A stretch of DNA of 64,000 bases from Polytrichum commune (taxonomy: Eukaryota > Streptophyta > Polytrichopsida > Polytrichales > Polytrichaceae): NCBI GenBank assembly GCA_950295325.1, contig OX485807.1, positions 30,723,666-30,787,665 on the forward strand. The letters run 5' to 3'. The notes beneath the pieces are model-generated. The model saw only the letters and a list, made by a program, of their open reading frames with translations, did not search any database and was not told the origin of the DNA. The number at the start of each line of letters is the position of its first letter. Within the stretch, counting starts at the first letter, position 1. Shown here piece after piece: positions 31,895 to 43,031 of this stretch. The position numbers and the translations under genes are program-made.

Positions 31895-31937
<43 letters not shown>
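31895..31937. repeat. (TC)n microsatellite
   Basis: About 21 uninterrupted TC units. Confidence 0.95.
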
Positions 31938-31940
<3 letters not shown>

Positions 31941-32089
31941 CAATACATTTCATTGAGGAACACAATTTTAGACACCTTTGACTCTCAATGCCCTTCCTCC
32001 CACTTGCTAACATTCTTTTAGATCGGCAACTTACATGTTGTAGCTAACTTCAATAGAAAAGAATAGAAAAAGGAACATCAATGTAATCA

Positions 32090-32190
32090 TCGACGTGAAT
32101 TTCAATTGTTGGCCCTATTATGTGCAAGAGTCCCCTTATTACATAGGAAGGGTTTACTGCCTATCCTTGCGGTAGGTGGGCAGAGTTTGG
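32090..32190 (-). mobile_element. Probable SINE, copy 2 (5'-truncated)
   Basis: The minus strand carries CCGCAAGGATAGGCAGTAAACCC, then TAGGGCCAACA and AAATTCACGT, the same 3' region as 26035-26290. Similarity ends near 32190, consistent with 5' truncation during retrotransposition. Confidence 0.45.
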
Positions 32191-32779
32191 GTACATACAT
32201 GTTTTAGAGGTGTGTGCTTTGTATTTAGGGTTGTATGGGTTTTTGATTGTTACCTACTTTGCACTTGTTGAGGACTAGGTGTGTGATGTATTTTATTGCG
32301 ATGTGGTGGATTGGTTTTCATAGTTTTCTTGATAAGGCTAGGGCGTATGTGAATGCTTTTGAGTACTTCAATACTATTTGTATGTATGGAGCCACCGACT
32401 CCGACACTAATGACTATTAGAGGGTTGACCTTGTGCTGAGATTACATTGATAAGAGGGTTGTATGTGTTTTTATTTATTTATTTAATTTAATTTTGTTAC
32501 TTTTATTTATTTAATTTTTGTTTTGATGGCTTGTTCCGTGTATCTATCGTGTGTGAATGTGAATTCAATTGATTCCATGGTTAGTTGGGGGCTTGGTGTG
32601 TATGGTCTTGGTTGTTCATGTGGCACACCTTGGATATTCATGATAATATTTAAGTGGAGGTTTGCTAGGCATATGCATTTTGTTGTTAGGCATGAGCATT
32701 GTAGTATCCATGATGGGGATGATTGTTTGGTGTGTGGGTGGTCGCTTTTGTTACCGGCGTTTACAAGTGTGTGGTGTCA

Positions 32780-33320
32780 TGTATGGGCACATGATTTAAG
32801 TAGGTTGACTAAGTTGTTGGATGGCAACATTATGTCTAGCAATTCTGAGTCCTTTAAGGAATTTATGGCTACATAATGATAGTAGGTATGGCCAAGTGTC
32901 TCCTTCATTGTTTTGACATAGCGTGCAGTTGAGGTTGGTGAATTTTTGGGGCCCAGTAAGGTTGTTCTGGTGGTTTCCCAATGTTGGGCGGATACGAATT
33001 TCACGATTTGGGTGTGATTGTGCAATTGGTAATTGAGTGAGAGATTTTCCAATCCGACTTAACAACCAGAAGTGTGTGATTGAAACAACAAAATGTTCAC
33101 ACAAGTATTCATCGCGACGTGACAAATGTTGCAAGCAGAACTCGAAAGAATTAGTCACCTTAAAAATGAAGGTAAGGTATGTGGATGTTATTCGGTTACA
33201 TTTCTTAATCAGACGCCTATATTTGATTGATGTGTGGTTCGGTGACGATTCAAGGACAAATCTCATAAAGACACATGTGTAAAAAAAAAAAGATTGAACT
33301 ATGTCTTCAAATCCTATCAA
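32780..33320 (-). pseudogene. LINE C-terminal (zinc-knuckle) remnant
   Basis: The minus frame at about 32960-32796 encodes CTLCQNNEGDTWPYLLSLC followed by HKFLKGLRIARHNVAIQQL. The C-x2-C...DTW...H/C...RHN pattern is common at the C-terminus of non-LTR retrotransposon polyproteins. The upstream part of the frame to 33320 shows no RT motifs, so only the tail of the element remains. The overlapping plus-strand frame 32523-32876 is not recognisable. The RTE/Jockey-like assignment is from memory of the motif. Confidence 0.45.
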
Positions 33321-33437
33321 CTATTAAATTTAGATTACAGTATTATCGGAAGTGCATGTTTGTTCATTTGAGATCATACAACTCAATGAAGGAATCAACA
33401 AACATGCTATAACCGGTTCCAATAAAACGATTACCGG

Positions 33438-33620
33438 ACGTAACCGGTTGGCCGCTTTGTTGAGCCGCGCAGGTGACCTAAACAGTGGGTCACCTGTCAC
33501 CATAACCGATTTAGATGATCATAACCGGCTGGGATGTCGAGGTTATCGTCTGCAAACGTGTGTGCTTAGAGCCAATCGTGTAGTGCCACCTCGGCGAAAC
33601 AAAGCGGCCAGCCGGTTACG
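33438..33620. repeat. Short inverted repeat with 29-bp arms
   Basis: CGTAACCGGTTGGCCGCTTTG at 33438 pairs with the reverse complement of CAAAGCGGCCAGCCGGTTACG ending at 33620. The roughly 125-bp loop includes a smaller palindrome AGGTGACC...GGTCACCT (33470-33496). It adjoins the AACCGGTT MITE at 33617-33836 and may be part of a longer relative. Confidence 0.55.
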
Positions 33621-33836
33621 GGCATACTAATCAGTTGAGATCCTAGTGTTTGCAAGTCCAACCGGTTACACACACGTTGACATCCTCCGGTTCCCCTTGA
33701 CTAAATCGAAGTAAATTCTACAAAACTCCTCTACAAACGATCGGTAAATTCCCTGCAGTCTTGAGCTTCAACCAGTTGTAATTCCTCAAACCCAACCGGT
33801 TCAGCTGTAACTAACTGCCGGTCCTCCCCGATCATC
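33617..33836. mobile_element. AACCGGTT-rich MITE, copy 1 (left end altered)
   Basis: Aligns with 54495-54690: shared GAGATCCTAGTGTTTGCAAGTC, CACATCCTCCGGTT-like, CCTGCAGTCTTGARCTTCAACC and TAACTAACTGYCGGT/CAGT with the right end TCCCCGATCAT. The left terminus (GATCGGGGAGA in the other copy) is missing and replaced by the inverted repeat at 33438-33620. Confidence 0.65.
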
Positions 33837-34142
33837 GCACGGCACTGCTACTGCTGCTGCTCACCTCACACCTGGTAATGGCACGGCCTCAAAATGGGGT
33901 AGTCGCTGCTGTCTGATGGGCCGGGGTGTCCTTGTGCAATGCTGATTACTGCCTGCTGCTTATGTTTTACAACATAGTTGATGTTGATTATGGGCCGGCC
34001 AGCGACTGGCGGGTGGGCAGGGCAGGGCAGGGCAGGGCAGTGGGTGATGATCATGAGTTCTAGGCTCTAGCCACAGATCAGACATGCTGGTGGTGGTGGG
34101 GTGAGGGAGAGGGAGAGGGGAAGGTGAAGGGGAGGGGGAGGG

Positions 34143-35509
34143 CAGTGGTGATTTTTCACAAGGTCCCTAACATGTCTAGGGACATGTTCATTAAAAAAAA
34201 AACATTTTCAGTGGACGGGTTCTTAGAAAATGAACCAGTTTTGGGACGTGTCAAATTCACTTTTGGACGGGTTCTAAAAATAACATTTTTAAATAAAAAA
34301 ATTCCAAAAAAAAAAATGGTACAAATATCAATTACATTATGTCATATATGACATGTGAATACAAGCATAATGCAATCACACCACTAATACCCAATCATAA
34401 TATCAATTTTGAAGTTTTTGATTCACCTGCATACATTAATTGATCAACCACAAAATTTAGAATTTTTTAAACATAATGTCAAAGATTATAATTGAAGGTA
34501 AACTTAGTAATTGAATATGAATTAGTATATATAAACATGTTCAATTTTTTAAAAACAAAGAGCTACTTACCCTTCAAAGAAGTGGGTGAATTCTCCTATC
34601 CTTCGTGTTTCTCCAAACAAACATCTGATTCACTGCATTCCAATTGATGCTTTCAACTGGAACATTTGCACATGAAATGCGCATCAAAGCATCTAAAGTT
34701 TCTAACCTCAACCTAGTACGTAGATGACTTTTGATAAGGTTTTGTTTAGAGAAACCCCTCTCACATATTGCAGTGCTCACTAGAATCACCATAACTCTTC
34801 TCCACGAGTTACTCAAACCAGGCCAATTGATTGACCACTCCGGAGTGGTACATGCAAACTCCCAAGCTTCAAATAAAAACTTATTTGGGATCGTCTCTCT
34901 CATGGTCTCCACCATCTCCAAACACTCACCCCGACACCGATCTTGTTCTTCTTCAAAAGTCTGAAACTTCACAAACAACCTTTCCAACCACTCTTCAGTA
35001 TTACGAGTTCTCTCATCATCATTTGTTGGATAGAGATCGGGGCTAAAGAGCTTGCATGCATGGAAGATGCCTAAGTCTGAAAACCTGTTATTCAATGCAT
35101 CCACCAGAGAGAAAAGGATGAAGGAGACAACAAGTTGTTGTGAAGGATCTAAGTCTGTTTCTCTGAACTAGTCTGTGTGGACGAAATGGGGCAGGTGGCA
35201 ACTAAAATAGATAAAGAAAAATTGAAGGAAGATACTATTGTTTCCAAGTGCAACCAATCACATGCCGACATCTTTCGGGTTATCTTTATCAATTTGTTTT
35301 TTTTTTCTTTAACCTTTTCATGGACGGGTTGGTTTAGAAATTACCGGTTTTGGGACGGGTTGTTTTTTCTTTAACCTTTCCATGGACGGGTTGGTTTTGA
35401 AATTACCGGTTTTGGGACAGGTTGCAATTTTTTTTTTTCCTTTCAATTCGAGGTTTTTGGACATGGACGGGTAAAAACTTTGTGAAAAAGCACCCATGGG
35501 GGAGGGGAG
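34143..35509 (-). mobile_element. Truncated hAT element with subterminal GGACGGGTT repeats
   Basis: Ends are inverted copies of GTGATTTTTCACAAGGT (left) and ACTTTGTGAAAAAGCAC (right). Near both ends the motif GGACGGGTT or a close variant recurs: twice on the left (about 34213 and 34264) and five times on the right (about 35324-35470). Subterminal repeats are transposase-binding sites in hAT elements. The interior holds only the C-terminal part of a transposase. No target duplication was resolved, so the exact ends are approximate. Confidence 0.6.
34574..35170 (-). pseudogene. hAT transposase, C-terminal fragment with hATC dimerisation domain
   Basis: About 195 open codons, the last 176 well defined. 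Visible hAT features are the MRETIPNKFLFEAWEFACTTPEWS region before the domain, and the hATC core STAICERGFSKQNLIKSHLRTRL and LETLDALMRIS. The end is FVWRNTKDRR. The N-terminal BED zinc finger and the first catalytic acidic residues are missing, because a stop (TAG) lies at about 35170 and no upstream frame matches. It would act as a dimerisation module only. It is related to the more decayed remnant at 28345-28490. Confidence 0.75.
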
Positions 35510-35989
35510 GGGGAGGGGGGGCCACCACCAGCTAGCTACCTTACTCCAGTGTGGTGTTGAGGAGCTGCTGCCACCCCTGGAGCGATGGGACCATCCAGCC
35601 ATGAGAGGGCTATTCTTGAAGTGATCCTGCTCTGCTGCAGACGGGAAGGAAATTCTGCTCAGGCCTCCCCCTCCAGGCATGATACGACATTGATTACCCC
35701 CCACGTGGTGTGCCCTGTGTCTTCAGGCAAGAAGTTAAACCCGCGTGGATATCACATATCCATCCCCAACCAGCCTGCCTTCAAGCCCCGCCTGTATAAT
35801 ACTTATTAGAGCTTCGAGGAGCCTCGGTCCCGTGTTTAGGTGCGTAAATTTTAATCGGCCACGCGTGGAACTTATAGGTGGGTGCGAGAGCTCCGTACAA
35901 TGCTCGGGGCTGGTTCTCACACGCGTCCCAAAGTCACATGAGGTCGATCCGTGCGATCTCGACCGTCGAGAGCACTGGAAGAAGCTGGG

Positions 35990-36285
35990 ACTTACCACTT
36001 CACATGGGGTCTCGAGTCTTAAGTCTCAACTATGACATGGATGCTTACATGACAACGTTTTTTCGAGGTGAGGCTTGGGACTTGTGTTGCGAGTTGGGTT
36101 GAGCCAAAAACTAGACCTGACTCGAGACCCAAGTCCGGTGAATATTTTGACATAAACTAACCAAGATCCGACTTTATCGACATTTCACTGTATTTTAGTG
36201 ATTATTTGAGGCTCACAAGTTGGGACTTTGCCTCCATGTTGGGACTTGCTAACATGCGTGGGACTTGGGACCCATGTGAACTGGC
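35990..36285. mobile_element. Short derivative of the 28019-29041 hAT-related family
   Basis: About 296 bp, in reverse orientation to the 28019 copy. The left end ACTTCACATGGGGTCTCGAG matches the right end of that copy reversed, including GAGGTGAGGCTTGGGACTTGTGTTG inside. The right end TTGGGACCCATGTGAACTGGCCCT matches its left end reversed. The transposase segment is absent, so this is an internal-deletion MITE. Confidence 0.6.
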
Positions 36286-38052
36286 CCTCATACATTCCTC
36301 AACTTGGACTTACATTCATTCCCGGTACAGCCGGAGCCTTAGTGCACTGGAATTCCTTAATGTCGTGTCGGAGAGCGTGTCCACCAGAAAATCACTTGTC
36401 TGTATTGTGCTTTGTGTAGGAGGAGGAAGTTAAAGAGGGTGGATAAATCTTGAAAGATCGAGGCTCCACCTTGCATTTGAGGAGTGGCTTTAGCGGCTCC
36501 TAACGTCATAGAGCTTCCCCTCTTCTTGTATTTGTATAATCCAGGTGGAGTGGCCTGTGAGTTGAAGGTGAAAAACATAATTGGGAACCCCTCCTAACTT
36601 GAAAATATCATTGTCAACAAAATTTCCGAGAATTAGGAGTAGAGATCCCCATAGACCCCAAATATGTGTACATTGCAAAGACATGGTGGCAGTAATGTTG
36701 AGGTTGCCACCTCACTATTTCTCACCGTTTTTTCTTAGAACACAAAAAAGGTTTCCAAAAGAAAAAGGTTCACATGTCAAAGTTCCTTCTTAAACACCAA
36801 ACATGTGAGAAAAGAATGAGGAAACAAATTTGAAGAGGTGGGTAGGGGATTACAAGTGCGAAAGGTGGGTATGGTGGGGGAAACTTGGGGGACGGTGGTA
36901 GTCATGGATCCTTGAAGGTGGTGACATGGTGTAGGAAATAGGACAAAGGAGGATAATTTAATATAAAAATACTTTTTCTTTTCATTTGTTTCCCCCTTAA
37001 AGTGCTCCATCGGGGCATGATGGTGGGTCGTGGGAGCTTATGAGCATGGGCATGGGCATAAATGCACATAGCAAGCACGCACATGCATGGAAGGCATATG
37101 GCATGGACATATAGTTGCATGGGTGTATGGGGTTGGGTTCATCTTGAATATTAATTTGTATGCAATGGGCCAAGATGGCACATGTTCAGATTAATTACTC
37201 TAAAATGTACATAGTGTGATGAAGTTGGGATGAATCAACCTCAAATACATATCTCTAAATATCTATATCTTTATGTTTATATCTCTATATATTTCTTTAT
37301 GGACTAGAGCAGGTTTCCACCGGACTCCTTAACATGGTTGCCACAAATCTTAAGTCCATGAGTGGTCTTAGCCTATTTTGTGGAGTCTAGGCAGAGCTAT
37401 CCATAATGGATGAAGGAGTTCCACATTCTAGTAAAAAAAAACTAAGCCTTAAGCTTCTTATAAGTTGAGGGCCAAATCATTCCAACTCAACCAATTAGAT
37501 CAAAACTAGCGTGACATCTCTCATGCCATTTTTTGAGTCAAAATAATTTTGTATAATTTTTTTCACATAAGATAATAGCTTGTTGTGTTTTCACCTCTCA
37601 ATTGACCTTCCCAATGACTGAATTTACCTAGACACCACCAACTTACATACTCGAGCAAGCTTCAGTAGTACACTTCTAAACAAATGAATGCATCTAACTA
37701 GGTGAACATACCCTATTTGCTTACTTATCTTCATCGGACACTTATATTTGATTGGCATGAAACCAATAATTATGTGGCTAAATATAGCTCTAAGTATGAA
37801 TACCAAAAAGAAATGTGTTTAAAGGTGATTGGACTTTGTGTTCAAACTCTAATAACCATTCTAGGCTAAGTAGTGAACATAATTGGGGGGGACTTATAAA
37901 CCATTTAATGAGCACAAGAATGAAGCTCACTTTCATAATGAATAAGATATTCACATAGGCTCCAAAATTCACGAGGGCAGTGACTATGATCTCAATTTGG
38001 ATAAATTAACCATCTCGTACTAATTGTGGGTTTAACATTCTAAGAGAAGTTC
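36286..38052. other. Intergenic, no gene seen
   Basis: No recognisable gene. The short frames here lack homology, introns or domain features. Confidence 0.4.
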
Positions 38053-38280
38053 ACTACACTGAGTATCCCAATTAGTGCATGTAACTATTTGGAGTTGTGT
38101 AGTTCTATAACTATTTCTTTAGAATGTAATATTCTACCAAGCAGAGTCATTTATGTTCTAAATTGTCCAAACAACCTATTGAACTTTCGTGAGTGAAGAT
38201 TGAACTCGTGAGTAAGAGGTTATTGCACTGGATAACTCCAAATAGTAACACCCACTAATGGGGATAATCAGTGTCGTTGA
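38053..38280. mobile_element. MITE with long inverted ends, CACTACACTGA family, copy 1
   Basis: The left 65 bp (CACTACACTGAGTATCCCAATTAGTGCATG, then AACTATTTGGAGTTGTG) pair with the inverted right end (CCAAATAGTAACACCCACTAATGGGGATAATCAGTG). The same ends are at 63187-63375. Non-coding. The duplication is not certain, so the superfamily is open despite the CACTA start. Confidence 0.7.
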
Positions 38281-38663
38281 AAAAAGTAACCATTTAAGAC
38301 CCACCTACCTTGGTGGCGGAGAGCCAGGTGGTAAGACCAGGCGCTCTTACAATGTGAGCTTTGGTTAGGCGGCAGATCGAACAGGTTCAGAGCGTCAACA
38401 GAATTTACTTTTCCATGTCTTCTGGATTCAATCACTCTTCAGTACTGCTGTCTGTATTGAGTTTCCCGAAACTGCCCTTCTCTGGAAACCGGCACTTATA
38501 CACTTATACACTTATAAGCACTGGAAGAGTGATGAGAAGGAGAATGATAAAAGCACCCAGTGCTCATCTAAACTGTCTCTGAGTAGCTCTACTTATGTAT
38601 CTGCATTGGATCAAAGGAAATACACTGTATACTTTGAAGCCAAGCCTTCGACACTAGACTGCA

Positions 38664-38695
38664 GAAGAAGAAGAAGAAGAAGAAGAAGAAGAAGC
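38664..38695. repeat. (AGA)n microsatellite
   Basis: About ten AGA units, about 2.3 kb upstream of the GRAS start codon. Confidence 0.9.
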
Positions 38696-38699
38696 TTGA

Positions 38700-40964
38700 G
38701 TACTTGTAAGCAGAACGATTCATTCTTCTCCGCCCGGTACGTATAAAACGCCGCAAAGCTGCTGCCTGCAGGTTGAAGGGAAGCTGACTCACCCGTGTTT
38801 ATGGCTGCACACGAACATGTGCAGTTGTGAGTTCTAATTTGTTGAGCTAAGGTTGCCGTGTTCTCGCACAAGTGATTCTCGCAAACAATTTAAACATTTT
38901 GAGCGGTGTTTCCTAGAAAATTGTTTGGCAGGTTTGCAGCCCCCGCCCTCCACTGTTACCAAACCCAAAACTAGTCTCCAGCAATTACTTGGTCGTGCTT
39001 TTAGTGGCCACAATCTCTCAGAGTGTGAAGAACCTTAGTTGCAACTCGCGGCACTGCCTTACATTTCTTTGTCATTCTCAATATACGGTTGGAGTTTTGG
39101 GTCCTTGTGGTTCCGAAAACCTACAGTTACTGCACTTATAAGTAGTTCTTTCTTACTAAGCTCAAGCCTTCAGTCGTGTTGTTGCTGCGGCATGTGGGAG
39201 GAGCTAGGTTCGGTGGTCACCTTGATATTTTTGTTTTGTGGTTTTCCTTACTGTGAGGTTTTCTGAGTGACTCACAGCAGCTAGTGTCAGGTGCGGGATT
39301 TAGAGAAGAGCACGCGGTTGCTGGAGCTATTTCGGTTGCCAGCCCAAACCCTTTCTGATTAATACTCTCGACTTCCTTCTTGGCTGCCGGATATTGGAAG
39401 ACCTTATCAACTAACAAATTCGCACAGTGGAGCTTCGAATGTCCCTACAGTAAGCTGGAAACTTCGGATTTGCAGAGGACCTGCATTTCTAGCTCTCAGA
39501 TGAAGAAGATCCATGGTGTACAATACAGCTAGCACCGCCTGAATATTGCCATATCCCGCTAGATACACCGAGAGTTCATCAATCTACAGCTTCAAACCTG
39601 AAGCGTGAAAAGTTACTCTCCGAAGCATTTCTGGACCTTTGGTGACCTTCTGAGCTCCAATCTGAGTTATATATATTCTGCGGCTCCGGCCAGTCCGTCC
39701 ACCGGCTTTAGTACCCTGCTAGCGTGAAAATGAATCTGGCTCTCCCATATGTCCAAGCTTTGTGAAGGTTGCAAACTCTCTAGATTTGAAGTTGGGAGTA
39801 CGAGGGCTGATTCTTGTCGATCGGTAACCTGCTGTAGACCTCACTGTGGAAACCGTCTTCGCCTATTTCCGTGAGTGACACCGCCCACTACAGGATCCCG
39901 CATCAGAATTTTGTCAACCCTCCATCTTCCGGAGCGCTGTGGTGCTGCGCAGATCATAACAACCCAGAAAATTTGGTCTCCTTTGAAGCTCTCTGCAGAA
40001 CTACAGAAGCACCTGGCGGTCGCTAGCAGCGGTATGTGTTCCAAAGGCATCTCCTTTGCTGTGGAATTTCTCTTCTCTTTCTTTGATATGAAAGCATTAA
40101 CCTTCAACCTTCAATCTTGCTCCTGTTGTAGTAGTAGTAGTAGTAACTGTAGTAGTGGTAATGCTCACATTTTGTTATCTTTGGCTTTCCTGTGGTTGAA
40201 ATTTCTTCTTTAAACCGAGGAAGAAGGTAGCTGACAGCTCAACTCATATTTAGAGTGCTCCAGTAGCTTCTAATTGAACTTCGCATTAGCATTCGCAATC
40301 AAAACCTTAATCAGGTCCAGAACTTCGGCAAATTTGGGATTGTTGAAGCATTATCTTCCTCACAAATATGTAGATTCTGTGTAGCCAGTATAAAGTTGAT
40401 TCTGCTTCTTCTCAGCTGTAATCATTGTGAATTGAGGGTCTGTGTGTTACATCGACAGGACAAAGAATTCATGTTAATGTAGCTGGTCAATCATCCAAGC
40501 TCACATATCACAGTAGGTTGCCAGAGATGCATGGCACACAACATGTATTTGGAAATGCTATATTTCTTTGACACAAAACTTGTACAGCGATGAATCTTCG
40601 ATGGCTGTATGCTTGAGAGAGTTTTGCTCTTACCGAACCTTCTCGTGCTTGGACACTGACTCAATACCGCCGCTATGTGGGGCAGACAAGGAAAATGGCA
40701 CAGAGCCTTGGGGTGATAGAAGCAGCAATAACAATAGTTTGGTCAGCCGGGGTACTTTATAAAATCAAAGCTGGCAAGACTCATTCAAATCAAGGAAATG
40801 CACATTTGAGAGCTGTGGACTGCATCGCCTGAAGAGAAATATAGATAGAGTCATGGATTGTGTGTGAAATGAGTCGCGCGTGTGTAGACTTGATGTGCGA
40901 AAAAATCCCACGGATACTTTGAAGGGAGCTGAAAGCGCCCGGAGCTGAGTCTACACTCACCTTT
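38700..40964 (+). promoter_or_regulatory. Promoter and 5' leader region of the GRAS gene
   Basis: More GC-rich than the intergenic DNA to the left and free of transposon ends. A TATA-like TTTATAAAAT at 40756-40765 lies about 200 bp before the GRAS ATG. A TAG-type trinucleotide repeat lies near 40128-40155. Many short frames here are potential upstream ORFs or chance; none resembles a known protein. Leader introns cannot be excluded. Confidence 0.35.
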
Positions 40965-43031
40965 ATGGAGCGGCAGAAGAAAACCATGAGTGACACCGAC
41001 TCGAGATCCTCGAATGCCAGAAGCAGAGATCCCGAGAGCACTGGATTTTCAGCTAGCTGCACAGAAGATCAAGCACTGTCGAGCTCTGCATTGTTCACTG
41101 ACAGGAGAGATCAACCCCTGGGCATCGTGTCTCCAACTCATGGGATAAACGATCCTCTCAGTCAATATTACGACACTCTTTGGGGTCAGGCTTCTCAATT
41201 ACCTGCACCCAACAAATTGATGATGCAAAGCGCATTCCAAGAGCAGCGGTCGAAAGGGGTTGCTGCGGCCACCAGAGGATGTTTCAGTGGCACCGAGTTG
41301 CTCCCAGAAAACTATAATGGCTCCTCGTTCCAATTCGCAGGCGGAATGCAGAACCCTTTTCATGCAGCAAAACAGCCACAATGGCGCAAATGCGAGGACT
41401 TCGAAAGAGATATTCCCTGCACCGAGTTAATGCCCACCGGCACTACTTCCAGGCTCACCACTTCTTCAACAATCCTGGAAGTGCAGAAAATGCCAACACG
41501 AATTTCCAGTAGCTCTGAAGGAAATGTGGATAATGAGTCTTGTGCACCTGCCGAGAAGAGGTTGAGATCCATGATGCAGGTCAACAACGAGGGAAGGAAA
41601 CACGATAATTTCGTCGTAAGTCAACTCAATCAGTCGGATGACTCTGCAGCTGTTCCACAACCTAATTTCCATATTGAAGCATTGGGGGGACTCGAAACTT
41701 TGGATGCTGAACCACTGGATATCATAGCAAACGCATCCTTATCTCTTGAATGGGAGAGACAACGGTGGATTAGCGCAGAAGAATCAGCGCGGCCGACTCA
41801 AACCCCACAAATCCTGAACCACCTACGCGGGTTAGGAAGCTTTGTGGGAACCCGGGAACTCACTTCCATGGAGCAGCTCCTTGTGCAGTGCGCCTCGGCC
41901 CTCGAGGCGAACGATGTGGCCTACGCACAACAAATCATCTTTGCAATCAAGAGCATCGCCTCTTTGGACGGCGACCCAAATCAGAGGCTTCTGGCCTACT
42001 TTCTGCGTGCATTGATCCTCCGAGCGTCGAAGCTCATGCCTCACATGCTAGTAGGACATGATCAAGGGCCTCTCCGATGCAACAAGCTGAAGACGGCACT
42101 AGAGCTCACAAACTACGTCGATGTGATGCCGTGGTACCGGTTCGGGTTCATAGCCGCAAACGGCGCCATTCTGGACGCCTTTGAAGGGAAAGATAAGGTC
42201 CACATCTTGGATTTTAACACGAGCCATTGTATGCAGTGGCCGACGTTGATTGAGGCGCTTTCCGAACGACATGAAGGTCCGCCGAAATTGCGGCTCACTG
42301 TGTGCATGGCCAAACCTCCTGTCCCACCGCAACTCGATGTCACCTACGACGACCTCGTCATCCGGTTGGCCAGATTTGCACGAAGAAAAAATGTTCCGTT
42401 CGAGTACCAGTTGCTTTCTCAGGACTGCGAAAAGCTGGACCCTTCCATGATTGACATCCGGGACGGCGAGGTGCTTGCCGTGAACTGCCTGTTTCGATTG
42501 CACTATGTCGCCGACGACTCTCCGGAGCCGTCCTCTCTAAGCCCGCGCGATGAAGTGCTGAGATTCATACGTAACTTGAACCCGGCGATCATCACGGTGA
42601 CAGAAGACGATGCCAATCTGACCTCACCGAAGCTGCTGTCGAGACTGAAGGCGGCCTTCAATTACCTTTGGATACCTTTTGATGCTTTGCACACGCTGTT
42701 GCCGCAAGAAAGCGAGCAACGCATGCACTACGAAGGTGAAGTGGCCAGCAAAATTGAGAACATCATCGCTTGCGAAGGGCGGCAGCGAGTTGAGCGAGTC
42801 GAGACGAAAGACCGGTGGGTGCAGAGGATGAAGAAAGCACGATTTGAAATGATTTCGTTCAGTGAAGACGTCGTTACCGAGAACAAGCTCATGCTTGGCG
42901 AGCATTCCGGCTGCTGGGGGCTCCGAAAAGACGAAGACGAGGACGTCTTGTTCCTCACGTGGAAAGGTCACAATGTAAGCTTCTCAACAGTGTGGGTGCC
43001 TGCTGATCATCCGACTCGACCCACCATCTGA
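40965..43031 (+). CDS. SCL32-like: GRAS-family transcription regulator, SCL32-like
   Basis: Intronless, 688 codons, ATG in the context TTTATGG, as is usual for GRAS genes. Residues 1-295 form a Ser-rich, probably disordered N-terminus. The GRAS domain spans about 298-688. The leucine-rich region contains QLLVQCASALEANDVAYAQQ and GDPNQRLLAYFLRALILRAS. The VHIID motif is VHILDFNTSHCMQWPT at about 412-427. A second Leu-rich part and a PFYRE-like part with DDANL follow. The SAW end has CWGLRKDEDEDVLFLTWKG and the final STVWVP. The HCMQWPT variant and QRL..YFLRALI..AS block are those I associate with the SCARECROW-LIKE 32 subfamily. Role: nuclear transcriptional regulator or co-regulator; its target process cannot be read from the sequence. 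The neighbours are unrelated. Confidence 0.92.
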   Translation: MERQKKTMSDTDSRSSNARSRDPESTGFSASCTEDQALSSSALFTDRRDQPLGIVSPTHGINDPLSQYYDTLWGQASQLPAPNKLMMQSAFQEQRSKGVAAATRGCFSGTELLPENYNGSSFQFAGGMQNPFHAAKQPQWRKCEDFERDIPCTELMPTGTTSRLTTSSTILEVQKMPTRISSSSEGNVDNESCAPAEKRLRSMMQVNNEGRKHDNFVVSQLNQSDDSAAVPQPNFHIEALGGLETLDAEPLDIIANASLSLEWERQRWISAEESARPTQTPQILNHLRGLGSFVGTRELTSMEQLLVQCASALEANDVAYAQQIIFAIKSIASLDGDPNQRLLAYFLRALILRASKLMPHMLVGHDQGPLRCNKLKTALELTNYVDVMPWYRFGFIAANGAILDAFEGKDKVHILDFNTSHCMQWPTLIEALSERHEGPPKLRLTVCMAKPPVPPQLDVTYDDLVIRLARFARRKNVPFEYQLLSQDCEKLDPSMIDIRDGEVLAVNCLFRLHYVADDSPEPSSLSPRDEVLRFIRNLNPAIITVTEDDANLTSPKLLSRLKAAFNYLWIPFDALHTLLPQESEQRMHYEGEVASKIENIIACEGRQRVERVETKDRWVQRMKKARFEMISFSEDVVTENKLMLGEHSGCWGLRKDEDEDVLFLTWKGHNVSFSTVWVPADHPTRPTI

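Noticed and set aside
40790-42971. Minus-strand frames opposite the GRAS gene
   Set aside because: Shadows of a long GC-rich coding frame; no homology of their own.
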